A DNA stretch of 64,000 bases from DASQPA01 sp963757335 (GTDB lineage Bacteria > Acidobacteriota > Thermoanaerobaculia > Multivoradales > UBA5704), in NCBI GenBank assembly GCA_963757335.1, contig CAVWRJ010000011.1, positions 235,179-299,178 on the forward strand, written 5' to 3'. The position numbers were made by a program, and so were the translations under genes. How positions within the stretch are numbered: position 1 is the first letter of the stretch; every line of letters begins with the position of its first letter. This document shows positions 17,318 to 26,251 of the stretch, piece by piece. The notes under the pieces are model-generated. The model made no database searches, was not told the DNA's origin, and saw only the letters and a program-made list of their open reading frames with translations.

Positions 17318-18447
17318 AGTATGTCGACGAGTTCCGCGACCCGCACCTCATCCGGGCGGCGGCCGACGAGATCCGGCGCCTGGCGAACCCCGATCGCCAC
17401 TACCGGATCATGGAGGTCTGCGGCGGCCACACCCATGCGATCTACCGCTTCGGCCTCGAGGGGCTCCTGCCGTAGAACGTCGAGCTCATCCACGGCCCCG
17501 GCTGCCCGGTCTGCGTCCTCCCCATGGGCCGGACCGACGACGGCCTCGCCCTCGCCGCCGAGCCGGGGGTGATCTTCGCCGCCTTCGGCGACGTCATGCG
17601 GGTGCCAGGGACGAACGGCAGCCCGCTGGAGCACAAGGCGCGGGGGACCGAGATCCGCATGGTCTACTCGCCGCTCGACGCCCTGAAGCTCGCCCAGGCC
17701 AACCCGGAAAAGCATGTCGTCTTCTTCGCCATCGGCTTCGAAACGACGGCGCCGTCGACCGCCTTGACCGTGCTGCGGGCGCGGCAGCTCGGCATCCCCA
17801 ACTTCTCGGTCTTCTGCAATCACGTGACGATCATCCCCGCCATCCGGGCGATCCTCGACTCGCCGGACATGCGGCTCGACGCCTTCATCGGGCCGGGCCA
17901 CGTCTCGACCGTCATCGGCTGCCGGCCCTACGAGTTCATCACCCAGGACTTCGGCAAGCCGATCGTCGTCTCCGGCTTCGAGCCGCTCGACATCCTGCAG
18001 TCGCTGGTGATGATCCTTCGCCAGCTGGCCGAGGGGCGGGCGGAGGTCGAGAACCAGTACGCCCGGGTCGTCCCCTGGGAGGGCAACCTGCCGGCGCTCC
18101 GGGCGCTCGGCGAGGTCTTCGAGCTCCGCCCCTACTTCGAGTGGCGCGGGCTCGGCTTCATCTCGCAGTCGGCCTTGAAACTGCGCGACGAGTTCGCTGG
18201 CTGGGACTCCGAGCGGCGCTTCACGGTGCCCGGCATCCGGGTGACCGATCCGAAAGCCGCGCAGTGCGGCGAGGTGCTGAAAGGCGTGCTCAAGCCGAAC
18301 CAGTGCAAGCTCTTCGGCCGCGAGTGCACGCCCGAGCGGCCGGTGGGAGCGCTCATGGTCTCCTCCGAGGGGGCCTGCGCCGCCTACTTCAACTACGTGC
18401 ACCGGATGACCGTCCCCGCCGAGAGCCTGGCCGGCTTCGAGTCATGA
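17314..18447 (+). pseudogene. hypD: HypD Fe-S scaffold protein, interrupted by an in-frame amber codon
   Basis: The ATG at 17314 (MKYVDEFRDPHLIRAAADEI) opens the normal HypD frame with MEVCGGHTHAIYRFGLEGLLP, then TAG at 17473-17475, then NVELIHGPGCPVCVLPMGR in the same frame through to ALMVSSEGACAAYFNY. E. coli HypD has Glu at this position (LLPENVEFIHG), so one G-to-T change in GAG explains the stop. All cysteines and the rest of the 377-codon frame look sound. Re-initiation at 17524 would lose the GPGCPVC motif. Loss of HypD would block cofactor synthesis unless the stop is suppressed or is a base error. Confidence 0.85.
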
Positions 18448-19541
18448 AGACCGCGCCTTCTCCGTCGACGGACGCGGCGACCCCGGCGATCACGCCGGCA
18501 GCCACTCCGGCCGTCCGCTTCCGCGATCCGCAGATCGAGATGGCCCACGGCGCCGGAGGGAAGGCCAGCCGGCGGCTGGTCGAGGGGCTCCTCGTGCCGC
18601 TCTTCGGCGGTCAGGCCGGCCAGCTCCGTGGACCGCTCGCCGATGCCGCCCATCTGGAGATCGACGGCGCCCGCCTCGCCTTCACCGCCGACAGCTTCGT
18701 CGTCCGTCCGCTCCGTTTCGCTGGCGGCTCGATCGGCGACCTGGCGGTCAACGGCACGGTGAACGACCTCGCGGTCTCGGCGGCCCGGCCGGTCGCCCTC
18801 CTGGTCACCTTCGTCCTCGAAGAGGGCCTGCCGTCGGCGGTCTTAGAAGCCGAGGTCCGGGCCATCGCCTTAGCCGCCCAGCGGGCGGGGGTCGAGGTGG
18901 TGGGTGGCGACACCAAGGTCGTCGAGCGCGGCAAGGCGGACGGCATGTACGTGACGACCGCTGGGATCGGCCGGGTCGATCCGCGGGCCCGCTGCTCGGC
19001 GAAGGCAGTCCAGCCGGGGGACAAGGTGCTCCTCTCCGGCCCGATCGGCGACCACGGCATCACCATTCTCTTGGCCCGCGGCGACATCGATCTCGAAGCG
19101 GATCTCTGTTCGGACACCCGCTCGGTCTATCCCATGGTCGAGCGTCTCCTGGACGTCGCCGCTTCCGGTGTCCGCTGGATGCGCGACCCGACGCGGGGCG
19201 GGGTGGCGACCGCGCTCAACGAGCTGGCCCGCGACAGCGGCCTCGGGATCGCCCTCTTCGAGGAGGAGATCCCGGTGCGCGACGCGGTGCGCGGTGCCTG
19301 CGAGCTTCTGGGGCTCGATCCGCTCCACATCGCGAACGAAGGTCAGTTTTTGGCCGTGCTAGCGCCGGAGCACGCCGATGCGGCGCTCGCCGCCGTGCGC
19401 TCGGTGCCGGGCGGCGAGGGGGCGGTGATCGTCGGCGAGGTGCGCGCCGAGCCGGCCCGCACGGTCCTGGGGGTCGCCTCCTACGGCGGCATCCGGGTCG
19501 TCGACATGCTCTCCGGCGATCCCCTGCCGCGGATCTGCTGA
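18444..19541 (+). CDS. hypE: Hydrogenase maturation carbamoyl dehydratase HypE
   Basis: HypE dehydrates the carbamoyl group placed on its C-terminal Cys by HypF, making the cyanide ligands. The 365-aa protein has MAHGAGGKASRRLVEGL, FTADSFVVRPLRF, GGDTKVVERGKADGMYV and ends PRIC with the required terminal Cys. The first 28 residues are a Pro/Ala/Thr extension built on a 12-bp repeat (18480-18515). It overlaps hypD by ATGA. Confidence 0.95.
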   Translation: MKTAPSPSTDAATPAITPAATPAVRFRDPQIEMAHGAGGKASRRLVEGLLVPLFGGQAGQLRGPLADAAHLEIDGARLAFTADSFVVRPLRFAGGSIGDLAVNGTVNDLAVSAARPVALLVTFVLEEGLPSAVLEAEVRAIALAAQRAGVEVVGGDTKVVERGKADGMYVTTAGIGRVDPRARCSAKAVQPGDKVLLSGPIGDHGITILLARGDIDLEADLCSDTRSVYPMVERLLDVAASGVRWMRDPTRGGVATALNELARDSGLGIALFEEEIPVRDAVRGACELLGLDPLHIANEGQFLAVLAPEHADAALAAVRSVPGGEGAVIVGEVRAEPARTVLGVASYGGIRVVDMLSGDPLPRIC

Positions 19542-19545
19542 AGCC

Positions 19546-20743
19546 ATGGAACCGAGCGGCCTTTCCTCCGAAGCCGCGTTCGTGGTCGAGCGATTCCAGC
19601 GAACGCAACCAGATCTCGGCGGCGTTTTTTCCCGCCGAGGGCGAGCGGCTGGCGAAGTCCTGCCAGGCAATGGCGGAGCGCTTCCTCCGCGGCGGCCGGC
19701 TCCTCGCCTTAGGACGTGGACACTACGCGACCGACGCCCAGCACGTCTCGGTCGAGTTCGTCCATCCGGTGATCGTCGGCAAGCGCGCGCTCCCGGCCCT
19801 GGACCTCTCGCTCGCCGGCCGCGAGGGGATCGCCACTCTTCTCCGTCCCGACGACATGGTGATGGGCTTTGGACCGCCTGCGGGCGACCCCGAGGTCGAG
19901 GCGGTGCTCCGCGAGGCGCGAGAGCGCGGCGCCCAGACCTTCGCGTTTCCCGGCAGTGCCGGCGAGGCGGGCGGGCCGGCCGATTATGCGTTCTCTCCGC
20001 CTTCGTCCGATCCCTACCTCCACCAGGAGCTGATCGAGATCGTCTACCACACCCTCTGGGAGACCGTGCACGTCTTCTTCGAGCACCGGGAGATGGGGCA
20101 CGACGCGGGGGCCTCGAGCTTCCTCTACCCTTTTCTCGGCAAGGCGAAGCAGGACACCGAGGGGCTCCTCGCCTCGGTGGCGGCGTCCATCGCGGCCAAG
20201 GCGGCCGAGGACGAGCGGCTCCGCTCATCTGTTGCGGCAGGCCAGTCGGAAGGAATCGCCCGCGCCGTGGCCGCGATCCGCCAGCGCGTCGCCGCCGGGG
20301 GCAAGCTCCTCCTCTTCGGCAACGGCGGCTCGGCGACCGACGCCAACGACTGGGCGCTCGACTGCATGGTGCCGCTCAAACGGTTCCGACCGATCCCGGC
20401 GCTGTCGCTCTCCATGGAGCCGGCCACTCTCCTGGCGCTCGCCAACGACATTGGCCCGGAGGCGATCTTCCTCCGCCAGCTGATCGCCCATGCGCAGCCG
20501 CAGGATGTCGCCATCGCGATCTCGACCAGCGGCGGCTCGGCCAATATCCTGGCGGCACTCGTCGAAGCGCGAAAGCGGGGCCTCCTCACCGTCGCTCTCC
20601 TGGGTTACGACGGCGGCGAGACCGTGCGGCGGGGCTTGGCCGATCACCCCCTGGTCGTCCCCTGCGACTACGTGCCGCGCATCCAGGAGATCCAGGCCTC
20701 GACCTATCACGTTATGCTGGAGCTGATGGAGGCTTTCCCATGA
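19546..20743 (+). CDS. Double SIS-domain protein of the hydrogenase operon (N-terminus frameshifted)
   Basis: The frame from 19670 encodes 357 aa with two SIS (sugar isomerase) domains: LRGGRLLALGRGHYATDAQHVSVEFVHP near the start, and LLLFGNGGSATDANDWALDCM followed by VAIAISTSGGSANIL in the second half, similar to GmhA-like proteins. Upstream, NQISAAFFPAEGERLAKSCQAM is in the same frame but has no start codon, while the ATG at 19546 (SSEAAFVVERFQR) is in another frame and joins it near 19600. An extra one or four bases there would explain this. SIS-domain genes occur in group 1h clusters; the substrate is unknown. Confidence 0.78.
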
Positions 20744-20979
20744 GCACCCGGTTCGAGCTCTATGGCACCGCGGGCTGCCCGTGGACGGCCGAGCTCCGCC
20801 AGGAGCTGGAGTGGGACGGCCGCGAGTTCGTCGAATACGACGTCGAGGCCGACCCGGCGGCCTTCCAGCGTCTCGCCGCCCTGACCCACGGCCAGCGGGC
20901 AGTCCCCGTCCTGGTCGAAGACGGCAAGGTCCGCCAGATCGGCTGGCAGGGCCGAACCTGCATGGCCGCGCCGCTCTAG
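20740..20979 (+). CDS. Glutaredoxin-like small protein (Uxx-star type)
   Basis: The 79-aa thioredoxin-fold protein reads MSTRFELYGTAGCPWTAELR, then EYDVEADPAAFQRLAAL and VPVLVEDGKVRQIGWQGRTC. The active site is C-P-W-T with a single N-terminal Cys in place of the CxxC pair, as in the Uxx-star (seleno)protein group. It overlaps the SIS gene by ATGA and abuts hypF. A redox role in maturation is plausible. Confidence 0.72.
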   Translation: MSTRFELYGTAGCPWTAELRQELEWDGREFVEYDVEADPAAFQRLAALTHGQRAVPVLVEDGKVRQIGWQGRTCMAAPL

Positions 20980-23262
20980 GTGGCCGAAGCCCGGTTCCTC
21001 CGCGTGCGCGGGGTGGTGCAGGGAGTGGGGTTCCGGCCCTTCGTCTTCCGCCTGGCCCAGGCCCACGGCCTCAACGGCTGGGTGCTGAATGGAGCCGACG
21101 GCGTCGAGATCCACGTCGAGGGAGAGGAGCAGGCACTCGACCGCTTCGCCGCCGATCTCACCTCCCAGCCACCGCCGGCCGCCCGCATCGCAACGGTCGA
21201 GTCGGCACCGGCCGCGCCCCGGGGCTTTTCGGATTTCAGCATCCGGGAGAGCGAGCGCCGGGAAGCCCCCACGGTCCGCATTACCCCCGACCTGCCGGTC
21301 TGCGCGAGTTGCCTGGCCGAGCTCTTCTCCCCCACCGACCGTCCCGACCGGCGGCAGGGTTATCCCTACATCAACTGCACCGACTGCGGCCCGCGCTTCT
21401 CGATCGTCCTCTCCCTCCCCTACGACCGGCCGCGCACGACCATGCACGCCTGGCCGATGTGCCCGGACTGCGCCGCCGAGTACGCAGACCCCCTGGACCG
21501 GCGCTTCCACGCCCAGCCCGTGGCCTGCCCGGTCTGCGGGCCGCACTTCTTTCTCCAGCAGAGTGATCACAGGGGAGATCGGGGCCAGGGCGACGAGGCG
21601 GCCTTCGCCGAAGCCGCGCGGCTCCTCAGCGCCGGAAAGATCCTGGCGATCAAGGGGATCGGGGGCTATCACCTGGGCTGCGACGCGCGCGACCCGGCCG
21701 CCGTCACCGCGCTCCGCGAGCGCAAGTTCCGCCAGGAGAAGCCGTTCGCGCTGATGGCCCGGGACCTCGCCGTGGCGCGCGCCCTGATCGATCTCTCGCC
21801 GGAAGCCGAGGCGCTCCTCACCGGGGCGGAGCGCCCGATCGTCCTCGCGCCGGCCCGGGTCGAGCTACCCGGTGTCGCCCCCGACAATCGTGATCTCGGC
21901 GTCATGCTCCCCTATACCCCGCTCCACCATCTGCTCTTCGCCCATGGTGCGCCGGAGATCCTGGTGATGACCAGCGCCAACCGCTCGAACGAGCCGATCG
22001 CCTACGAGGACGACGACGCACAGGCGCGGCTCTCGGGGCTGGCCGACGCTTTCCTGATTGGCGAGCGGCCCATCGCAAGGCGGGTGGACGACTCGATCTG
22101 CCGGGTGACGGCGCTAGGACCCACGGTCCTCCGCCGCGCCCGCGGCTACGCGCCGAGCGCCGTGGCCCGGCTGTCGACGAGCCGGCCCATCCTGGCGCTG
22201 GGCGCGGATTTGAAGAACACCATCACCCTGGTCGTCGGCGGCGAGGCCTTCGTCAGCCAGCACCTGGGAGACCTCGATCACTACGACGCCTTCCGCGCCT
22301 TCGAGGAGACGGTGCGCGACTTCCTCGCCATGTACGAGGTCGATCTGGGCGATCTCCTGGTCGTGCACGACCTCCACCCCGAGTATGTCTCCACGCGCTT
22401 CGCCGAGACCCTCTCCCCCGCCGGCACAGTGGCGGTCCAGCACCATCGCGCCCACGTGGCGAGCGTCCTCGCCGAGCGCGGCGCTCTCGACCGGCGCGTC
22501 GTCGGCATCGCCTTGGACGGCACCGGCTACGGTGACGACGGCACGATCTGGGGAGGGGAGATCTTCACCGGCAGCGTACGATCGGGTTTCGAGCGCGTCG
22601 CTCATCTCCGCCCCGCGCTCCTGCCGGGAGGCGATGCCGCGGCGCGTCACCCGATCCAGGCCGCGGCGGGGTTTCTCGCCGAAATAAAGGGCCTCCCCGA
22701 CCTCACCGCGGCGCCCTTTCATTTCCCCAGCCGCTACATCCAGGCGCAACAGTTGGTCGACAAGGGCCTCCGCACGTTCAAGACGACCTCTGCCGGGAGA
22801 CTCTTCGACACCGCCGCCGCCCTCCTGGGCTTCACGCGCGAGATCGGCTTCGAGGGGCAGGCCGCCATCTGGCTGGAGCAGCGGGCTTGGGAGGCTCCTT
22901 CAGAGACAGAACCCTACCCGGCGAGCTTCGATGGACGGGAGATCGACTTCCGGCCGCTCCTCCACGCGATGATCGAGGATCGGTTGGCCGGGCGGCCTGT
23001 GGGTAAGATTGCGCGCGCTTTCCATCTCGGCCTGGCTGCGGCCGTAGCAGAGGCGGCGGTCGAGATCGCACGCAGGGAGGGGTTGGACACCGTAGTTCTC
23101 TCAGGCGGGGTCTTCCAGAACCGGATGTTGCTCGAAGGGGTCGCCGAGCGGCTGCTCGGCGAGTCGCTTGGCGTGTGGACCAACCGCGAGGTCCCTGTGA
23201 ACGATGGGGGCATCAGTCTGGGGCAGGCGGCCATGGTACATTCTACCAAGGAGCGAACCTAG
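20980..23262 (+). CDS. hypF: Carbamoyltransferase HypF
   Basis: HypF makes carbamoyl adenylate from carbamoyl phosphate and moves the carbamoyl group to HypE. The 760-aa protein is complete: acylphosphatase domain (about 1-90, VQGVGFRPFVFRLA), two zinc-finger repeats (CASCLAEL...CTDCGPRF and CPDCAAEY...CPVCGPHF, about 105-180), YrdC-like domain (about 195-385, IKGIGGYHLGCDA) and Kae1-like domain (about 390-755, HHRAHVASVLAE, GIALDGTGYGDDGTIWGGE). Translation starts at GTG directly after the preceding stop. Confidence 0.95.
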   Translation: MAEARFLRVRGVVQGVGFRPFVFRLAQAHGLNGWVLNGADGVEIHVEGEEQALDRFAADLTSQPPPAARIATVESAPAAPRGFSDFSIRESERREAPTVRITPDLPVCASCLAELFSPTDRPDRRQGYPYINCTDCGPRFSIVLSLPYDRPRTTMHAWPMCPDCAAEYADPLDRRFHAQPVACPVCGPHFFLQQSDHRGDRGQGDEAAFAEAARLLSAGKILAIKGIGGYHLGCDARDPAAVTALRERKFRQEKPFALMARDLAVARALIDLSPEAEALLTGAERPIVLAPARVELPGVAPDNRDLGVMLPYTPLHHLLFAHGAPEILVMTSANRSNEPIAYEDDDAQARLSGLADAFLIGERPIARRVDDSICRVTALGPTVLRRARGYAPSAVARLSTSRPILALGADLKNTITLVVGGEAFVSQHLGDLDHYDAFRAFEETVRDFLAMYEVDLGDLLVVHDLHPEYVSTRFAETLSPAGTVAVQHHRAHVASVLAERGALDRRVVGIALDGTGYGDDGTIWGGEIFTGSVRSGFERVAHLRPALLPGGDAAARHPIQAAAGFLAEIKGLPDLTAAPFHFPSRYIQAQQLVDKGLRTFKTTSAGRLFDTAAALLGFTREIGFEGQAAIWLEQRAWEAPSETEPYPASFDGREIDFRPLLHAMIEDRLAGRPVGKIARAFHLGLAAAVAEAAVEIARREGLDTVVLSGGVFQNRMLLEGVAERLLGESLGVWTNREVPVNDGGISLGQAAMVHSTKERT

Positions 23263-23264
23263 CG

Positions 23265-23609
23265 ATGCAGGCACACAGGATTCGGGTTGTGGTCCCGGAA
23301 AATCACCGTACGACGATCGAGTTTCCCGAAACCGTCCGTTCTGGCCCGGTGGAGCTGATCGTGCTCGAGCTGCCAGAGAACGAAGGAGAGCGGCCGACAG
23401 CGACTCCTCCGGGCCGCGGGCGCTTGGCGGCGCTGGCCGCAGAGCTGGCGCAGGATCCGAAACCGTTCAGGGAACTGCCTCCGGAGGAGCGCCGGGCACG
23501 TTTAGGGCGTCTCCGGGGGGCCGGCCGCGGTCTCACTTCTGGGAGCGAAGAGCTGGCAAGGCGAAAGCAGGACGAGATCGAGATCGAGGAGCGGAAGCTT
23601 GCTCGCTAG
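23265..23609 (+). CDS. Putative antitoxin partner of the PIN-domain toxin
   Basis: The 114-aa protein starts MQAHRIRVVVPENHRTTIEF and has a Pro/Arg-rich, charged C-terminal half, without a DNA-binding motif I can name with certainty. It precedes a VapC-like gene with an 11-base overlap, which is the main reason for the call. It begins 3 bases after the hypF stop and may be transcribed with the hydrogenase operon. Confidence 0.65.
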   Translation: MQAHRIRVVVPENHRTTIEFPETVRSGPVELIVLELPENEGERPTATPPGRGRLAALAAELAQDPKPFRELPPEERRARLGRLRGAGRGLTSGSEELARRKQDEIEIEERKLAR

Positions 23610-24015
23610 GCAGGTCTTCGTCCTGGATGCCTGTGCCTTCATCGCCCTTCTGGAAGACGAGCCCGGTGCCGAGCGGGTTGAGGAACTTCTGCAAGACCCT
23701 ACAAACCGGTGCGTTATCCATGCCATCAGCGCCTGCGAGGTCTACTACGATCTCCGCCGGCGAGGGAACACCGCGGATGCGGATAGCATCGAGGCGATCT
23801 TTGCCGAGTACGACCTTGAGCTCCTCGAAGCCCTGCCCGCGCAGTTGTGGCGGCTCGCCGGCAACCTCAAGGCTGAATGGCGTCGAGTTTCGCTCGCCGA
23901 CTGTTTCGCTCTCGCTTTGGCGATCCGGGAAGAGGGTACTCTGGTCACCAGTGACCACCACGAGCTCGACCCCATCGCCATAGCCGAGGTCTGCCCGATA
24001 CACTTTATCCGCTGA
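23599..24015 (+). CDS. vapC: PIN-domain ribonuclease toxin (VapC-like)
   Basis: The 138-aa PIN domain has acidic residues Asp10 (VLDACAFIALL), Glu47 (SACEVYYDL), Asp101 (SLADCFALALA) and Asp119 (LVTSDHHELD). The start is TTG at 23599, inside the antitoxin gene. By family it is an Mg-dependent RNase. The pair closes the hydrogenase block on its right side. Confidence 0.82.
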   Translation: MLARQVFVLDACAFIALLEDEPGAERVEELLQDPTNRCVIHAISACEVYYDLRRRGNTADADSIEAIFAEYDLELLEALPAQLWRLAGNLKAEWRRVSLADCFALALAIREEGTLVTSDHHELDPIAIAEVCPIHFIR

Positions 24016-24207
24016 TTCCAGGGCGTTGCGATGCCGAGATCTGCCTGCCGCCCTTGCTGCCCCGCACCGGCCTCGCCTGCTTCTGCTCCTCGCGCCCGGC
24101 ACCCCGGCAGTGGCGACGAAGCGGCCGGAGCGTTCCTTCGCCGTAGAGGTGCCAGCCGCTTCTCATGGGCTTCTCATGCTAGCGCTCCCAGCCATGTGCA
24201 GGTAGAT
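24016..24207. other. Short intergenic stretch before tandem array
   Basis: No gene or clear terminator is seen between the vapC stop and the tandem array. Confidence 0.3.
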
Positions 24208-24476
24208 CCAGATCCGAGAGACGGCTCTCCAAGCGGGAGCGAGACGTCTCAAAGTCAGAGATACGGGTCTCCAGACCCGAGATACGGGGACTCCGACTCG
24301 GAGATACGGGGGCGCAAGGTCCGAGATACGGATCTCCAAGCCAGGGATACGGGGCGCAGAGTCCAAGACACGGGGGCTCAGACTCAGAGACACAGGGGCT
24401 CAGAGTCAGAGACACAGGGGCGCAGACTCAGAGTACGGGGGCGCAGAGTCTGAGATACGGGGTCGGCAAGCCGAGC
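24208..24476. repeat. Imperfect tandem array, 20-22-bp unit, about 12 copies
   Basis: Successive units begin GAGATACGGG or close variants (GAGACACAGG, AAGACACGGG) and end with forms of CAGAGTCC, directly abutting. There are no unique spacers, so it is not a CRISPR array. Neither strand reads as a recognisable protein. It lies just upstream of a decayed transposase. Confidence 0.8.
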
Positions 24477-24582
24477 CCCTTGGCGCCAGGCCGGAGAGGC
24501 GTAACCGGAGTACAGGGCAAGAGGCTGGCACTCTCGGGGTTCCGGATCCTCGGTTTCGGTCTCCTCCTGGTGGCGGACAAGG

Positions 24583-25020
24583 TACGCGGGATCTGAGGGC
24601 CAGCGCGGGGTCCTCTTTGAGCCACGGAAGCTCGCCTCGACCGAGAAGGCCTTCCTCTCTCCCCTGCCCTGCTGGCGTCATCTCGCTCCCGAACCCTACC
24701 GGGCTCTCGTCGCCGGGCTGGTCGAACAGATCGAGGCCCGAGCTGCAGCAGTCCGCGCGGCGACGGGAGCTCCGGTGCTTGGCCCGACCGCGATTCAGGA
24801 CCAGCATCCCCACGACCGCCCGAAGCGTTCCAAGAAGTCCCCGACCCCCTTCTTTCACGCTTTCACCAAGAGCGCCCGCAAGCTCTTCCAAGAAGCCTAT
24901 TCTCGATTCCTGGTCGCCTTCCGGGAAGCGGCGGAGAGCCTGAAAGCCGGTGACCTGACCGCTCCTTTTCCCGTGGGGTGCTTTCCACCTGGGCTGCCTT
25001 TCGTGACCGCCTCGCCCTCA
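24583..25020 (+). pseudogene. Remnant of a RAYT/Y1-type transposase C-terminus
   Basis: One frame reads PRKLASTEKAFLSPLPCWRH, then PYRALVAGLVEQIEARAAA, SKKSPTPFFHAFTKSARKLF, AFREAAESLKAGDLTAPFP and CFPPGLPFV. This resembles, from memory, the C-terminus of REP-associated tyrosine (Y1) transposase-like proteins. The catalytic N-terminal part (HUH, Tyr) is missing and there is no start codon. The call rests on recollection of the family and needs a search. Confidence 0.5.
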
Positions 25021-25148
25021 AGTCGGGACTCGCTCGAAGGATCGGCCGAAGCCTGGGTGAGAGACCTGAGCCTGTCGGCGCCGGGTAAGAGAGATCTCGT
25101 TAAAACGCATGGCATCTAATCCGTGGTTCTTCAAACAATATTTCCCGC

Positions 25149-25242
25149 GCCCAACGCCCGAGGTAAGCGGCGCCGTAGTGCGAAGCACGGAGGGTACCAA
25201 CGGCTGAAAGCCGTTGGCGACCGCTTGACCAACAAGTTATGC
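25149..25242 (-). other. Integron attC-like recombination site 1
   Basis: Read on the minus strand it runs from R'' GCATAAC through L'' TCAAGCGG and a central inverted segment to L' CCGCTTAC and R' GTTGGGC. R' fits the GTTRRRY consensus exactly. L'' and L' are complementary with an offset, as in attC hairpins. It is 94 bp long and lies just 3' of the Ntn-hydrolase gene, the expected place in a gene cassette. Confidence 0.75.
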
Positions 25243-25266
25243 CTGGAGTTGTTGCTACTTGAGGGA

Positions 25267-26130
25267 TCATTCGGCTAAACCCGCCACTCCAGCACGCTCT
25301 GCTTCTCCCAGTGCTCGCCGTTCGTCAGGGGAGAAGTCATGCCAAAACAATCGAGCAGACGAAGGGTCATATACCCAAGGATGGTCAAGCACATCGAATT
25401 TTCCAAGGCGGCGACCTCGAAGGTAAATGTGCTGCTCGCTTGTCGGCAGATCGGGCGGCCAGTAAACACCAAAGTGCCTTTGATCCATGTGTTGGTACAC
25501 CTTTGCGACTTGTGGTGCTCCCCCAATTTCCGTGAAGCGCTTCGAGGTGATCACTGCGAAGAACGCCTCTGCTGGTGCCATACCGAGTCTAGAGCGAGCG
25601 CCCTTGCCTTCCTTTCGAAGTTCATACAGTAGACGAGTAACTGCACCAACAGGGCCCTTGTCTCCGATGAGGGTGAGGGACTCTCCTCCTACATCTCGCG
25701 GGGGCCTGTCCTCAAATCGGCCGCGCTTCGTGTGAAAGACGATGCGTCGAATGAAGTAGCCCTTTCGACGGGCGGAGTAACCTGCAAAGATAAATGAACA
25801 ATCAGGAATTCCCAGCGACGGATCTGCAGGCTTGGAGACAAAGGTGAGGGATTCATTAAGCATCCGAAGGATCAGATCGTACGCCTCGGTTAGATCTATG
25901 GCCCGATCGCGGAGGTTCACAAATGATTCGACATAAGACGAGATCTGTGCGATCAGCGGATATGTCCATGCAGTGTCGCCCGCAAAGGCTATTACCGCAT
26001 CGCTACGACCGATGCCAAAGATCTTCGGCCCATAGTCCCAAAATTTTCCGCCGCTAAGTCTGCTATCGGACATAACCCACAACTCACGTCCCGTTTGAGT
26101 GGTTCTTGTCCAGGCAGCAACTAGTGTCAT
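25267..26130 (-). CDS. Proteasome beta/HslV-like Ntn hydrolase (cassette-borne)
   Basis: The 287-aa protein begins MTLVAAWTRT; after Met removal Thr2 would be N-terminal. The next segments mirror proteasome beta subunits: WVMSDSRLSGG (Asp22 as Asp17, the residue pattern D-S-R), YGPKIFGI (Lys36 as Lys33) and VIAFAGDTAWTYPLI (the AG-D turn). I infer an N-terminal-nucleophile hydrolase fold, probably a peptidase. The C-terminal third (about 190-287) is an unfamiliar extension. It is flanked by attC-like sites on both sides and has lower GC and different codon use from the surroundings. No ATPase partner is present. Confidence 0.62.
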   Translation of the reverse strand: MTLVAAWTRTTQTGRELWVMSDSRLSGGKFWDYGPKIFGIGRSDAVIAFAGDTAWTYPLIAQISSYVESFVNLRDRAIDLTEAYDLILRMLNESLTFVSKPADPSLGIPDCSFIFAGYSARRKGYFIRRIVFHTKRGRFEDRPPRDVGGESLTLIGDKGPVGAVTRLLYELRKEGKGARSRLGMAPAEAFFAVITSKRFTEIGGAPQVAKVYQHMDQRHFGVYWPPDLPTSEQHIYLRGRRLGKFDVLDHPWVYDPSSARLFWHDFSPDERRALGEAERAGVAGLAE

Positions 26131-26177
26131 GAGAGATTTCTGTTCTGCATTGAAACGCGGCGGAGCATCCTTGCTCT

Positions 26178-26251
26178 GCCTAACGCTGCAGGCCTAAGCG
26201 GCGGAGCCGTGCGATAGCGCGGTCTCCGTCCGCTTGAGGTCAGTGTTATGC
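26178..26251 (-). other. Integron attC-like recombination site 2
   Basis: On the minus strand: R'' GCATAAC, L'' TCAAGCGGACGGAG, a short central loop, L' CTCCGCCGCTTAG, R' GTTAGGC. R' matches GTTRRRY exactly. The stop codon (TAA) of the upstream cassette gene lies inside R'', which is common in integron cassettes. It is 74 bp long. Confidence 0.82.

Noticed and set aside
24208..24476. Possible CRISPR array
   Set aside because: Units abut directly, vary in sequence and have no unique spacers; it is an imperfect tandem array. The same applies to 32205-32594.
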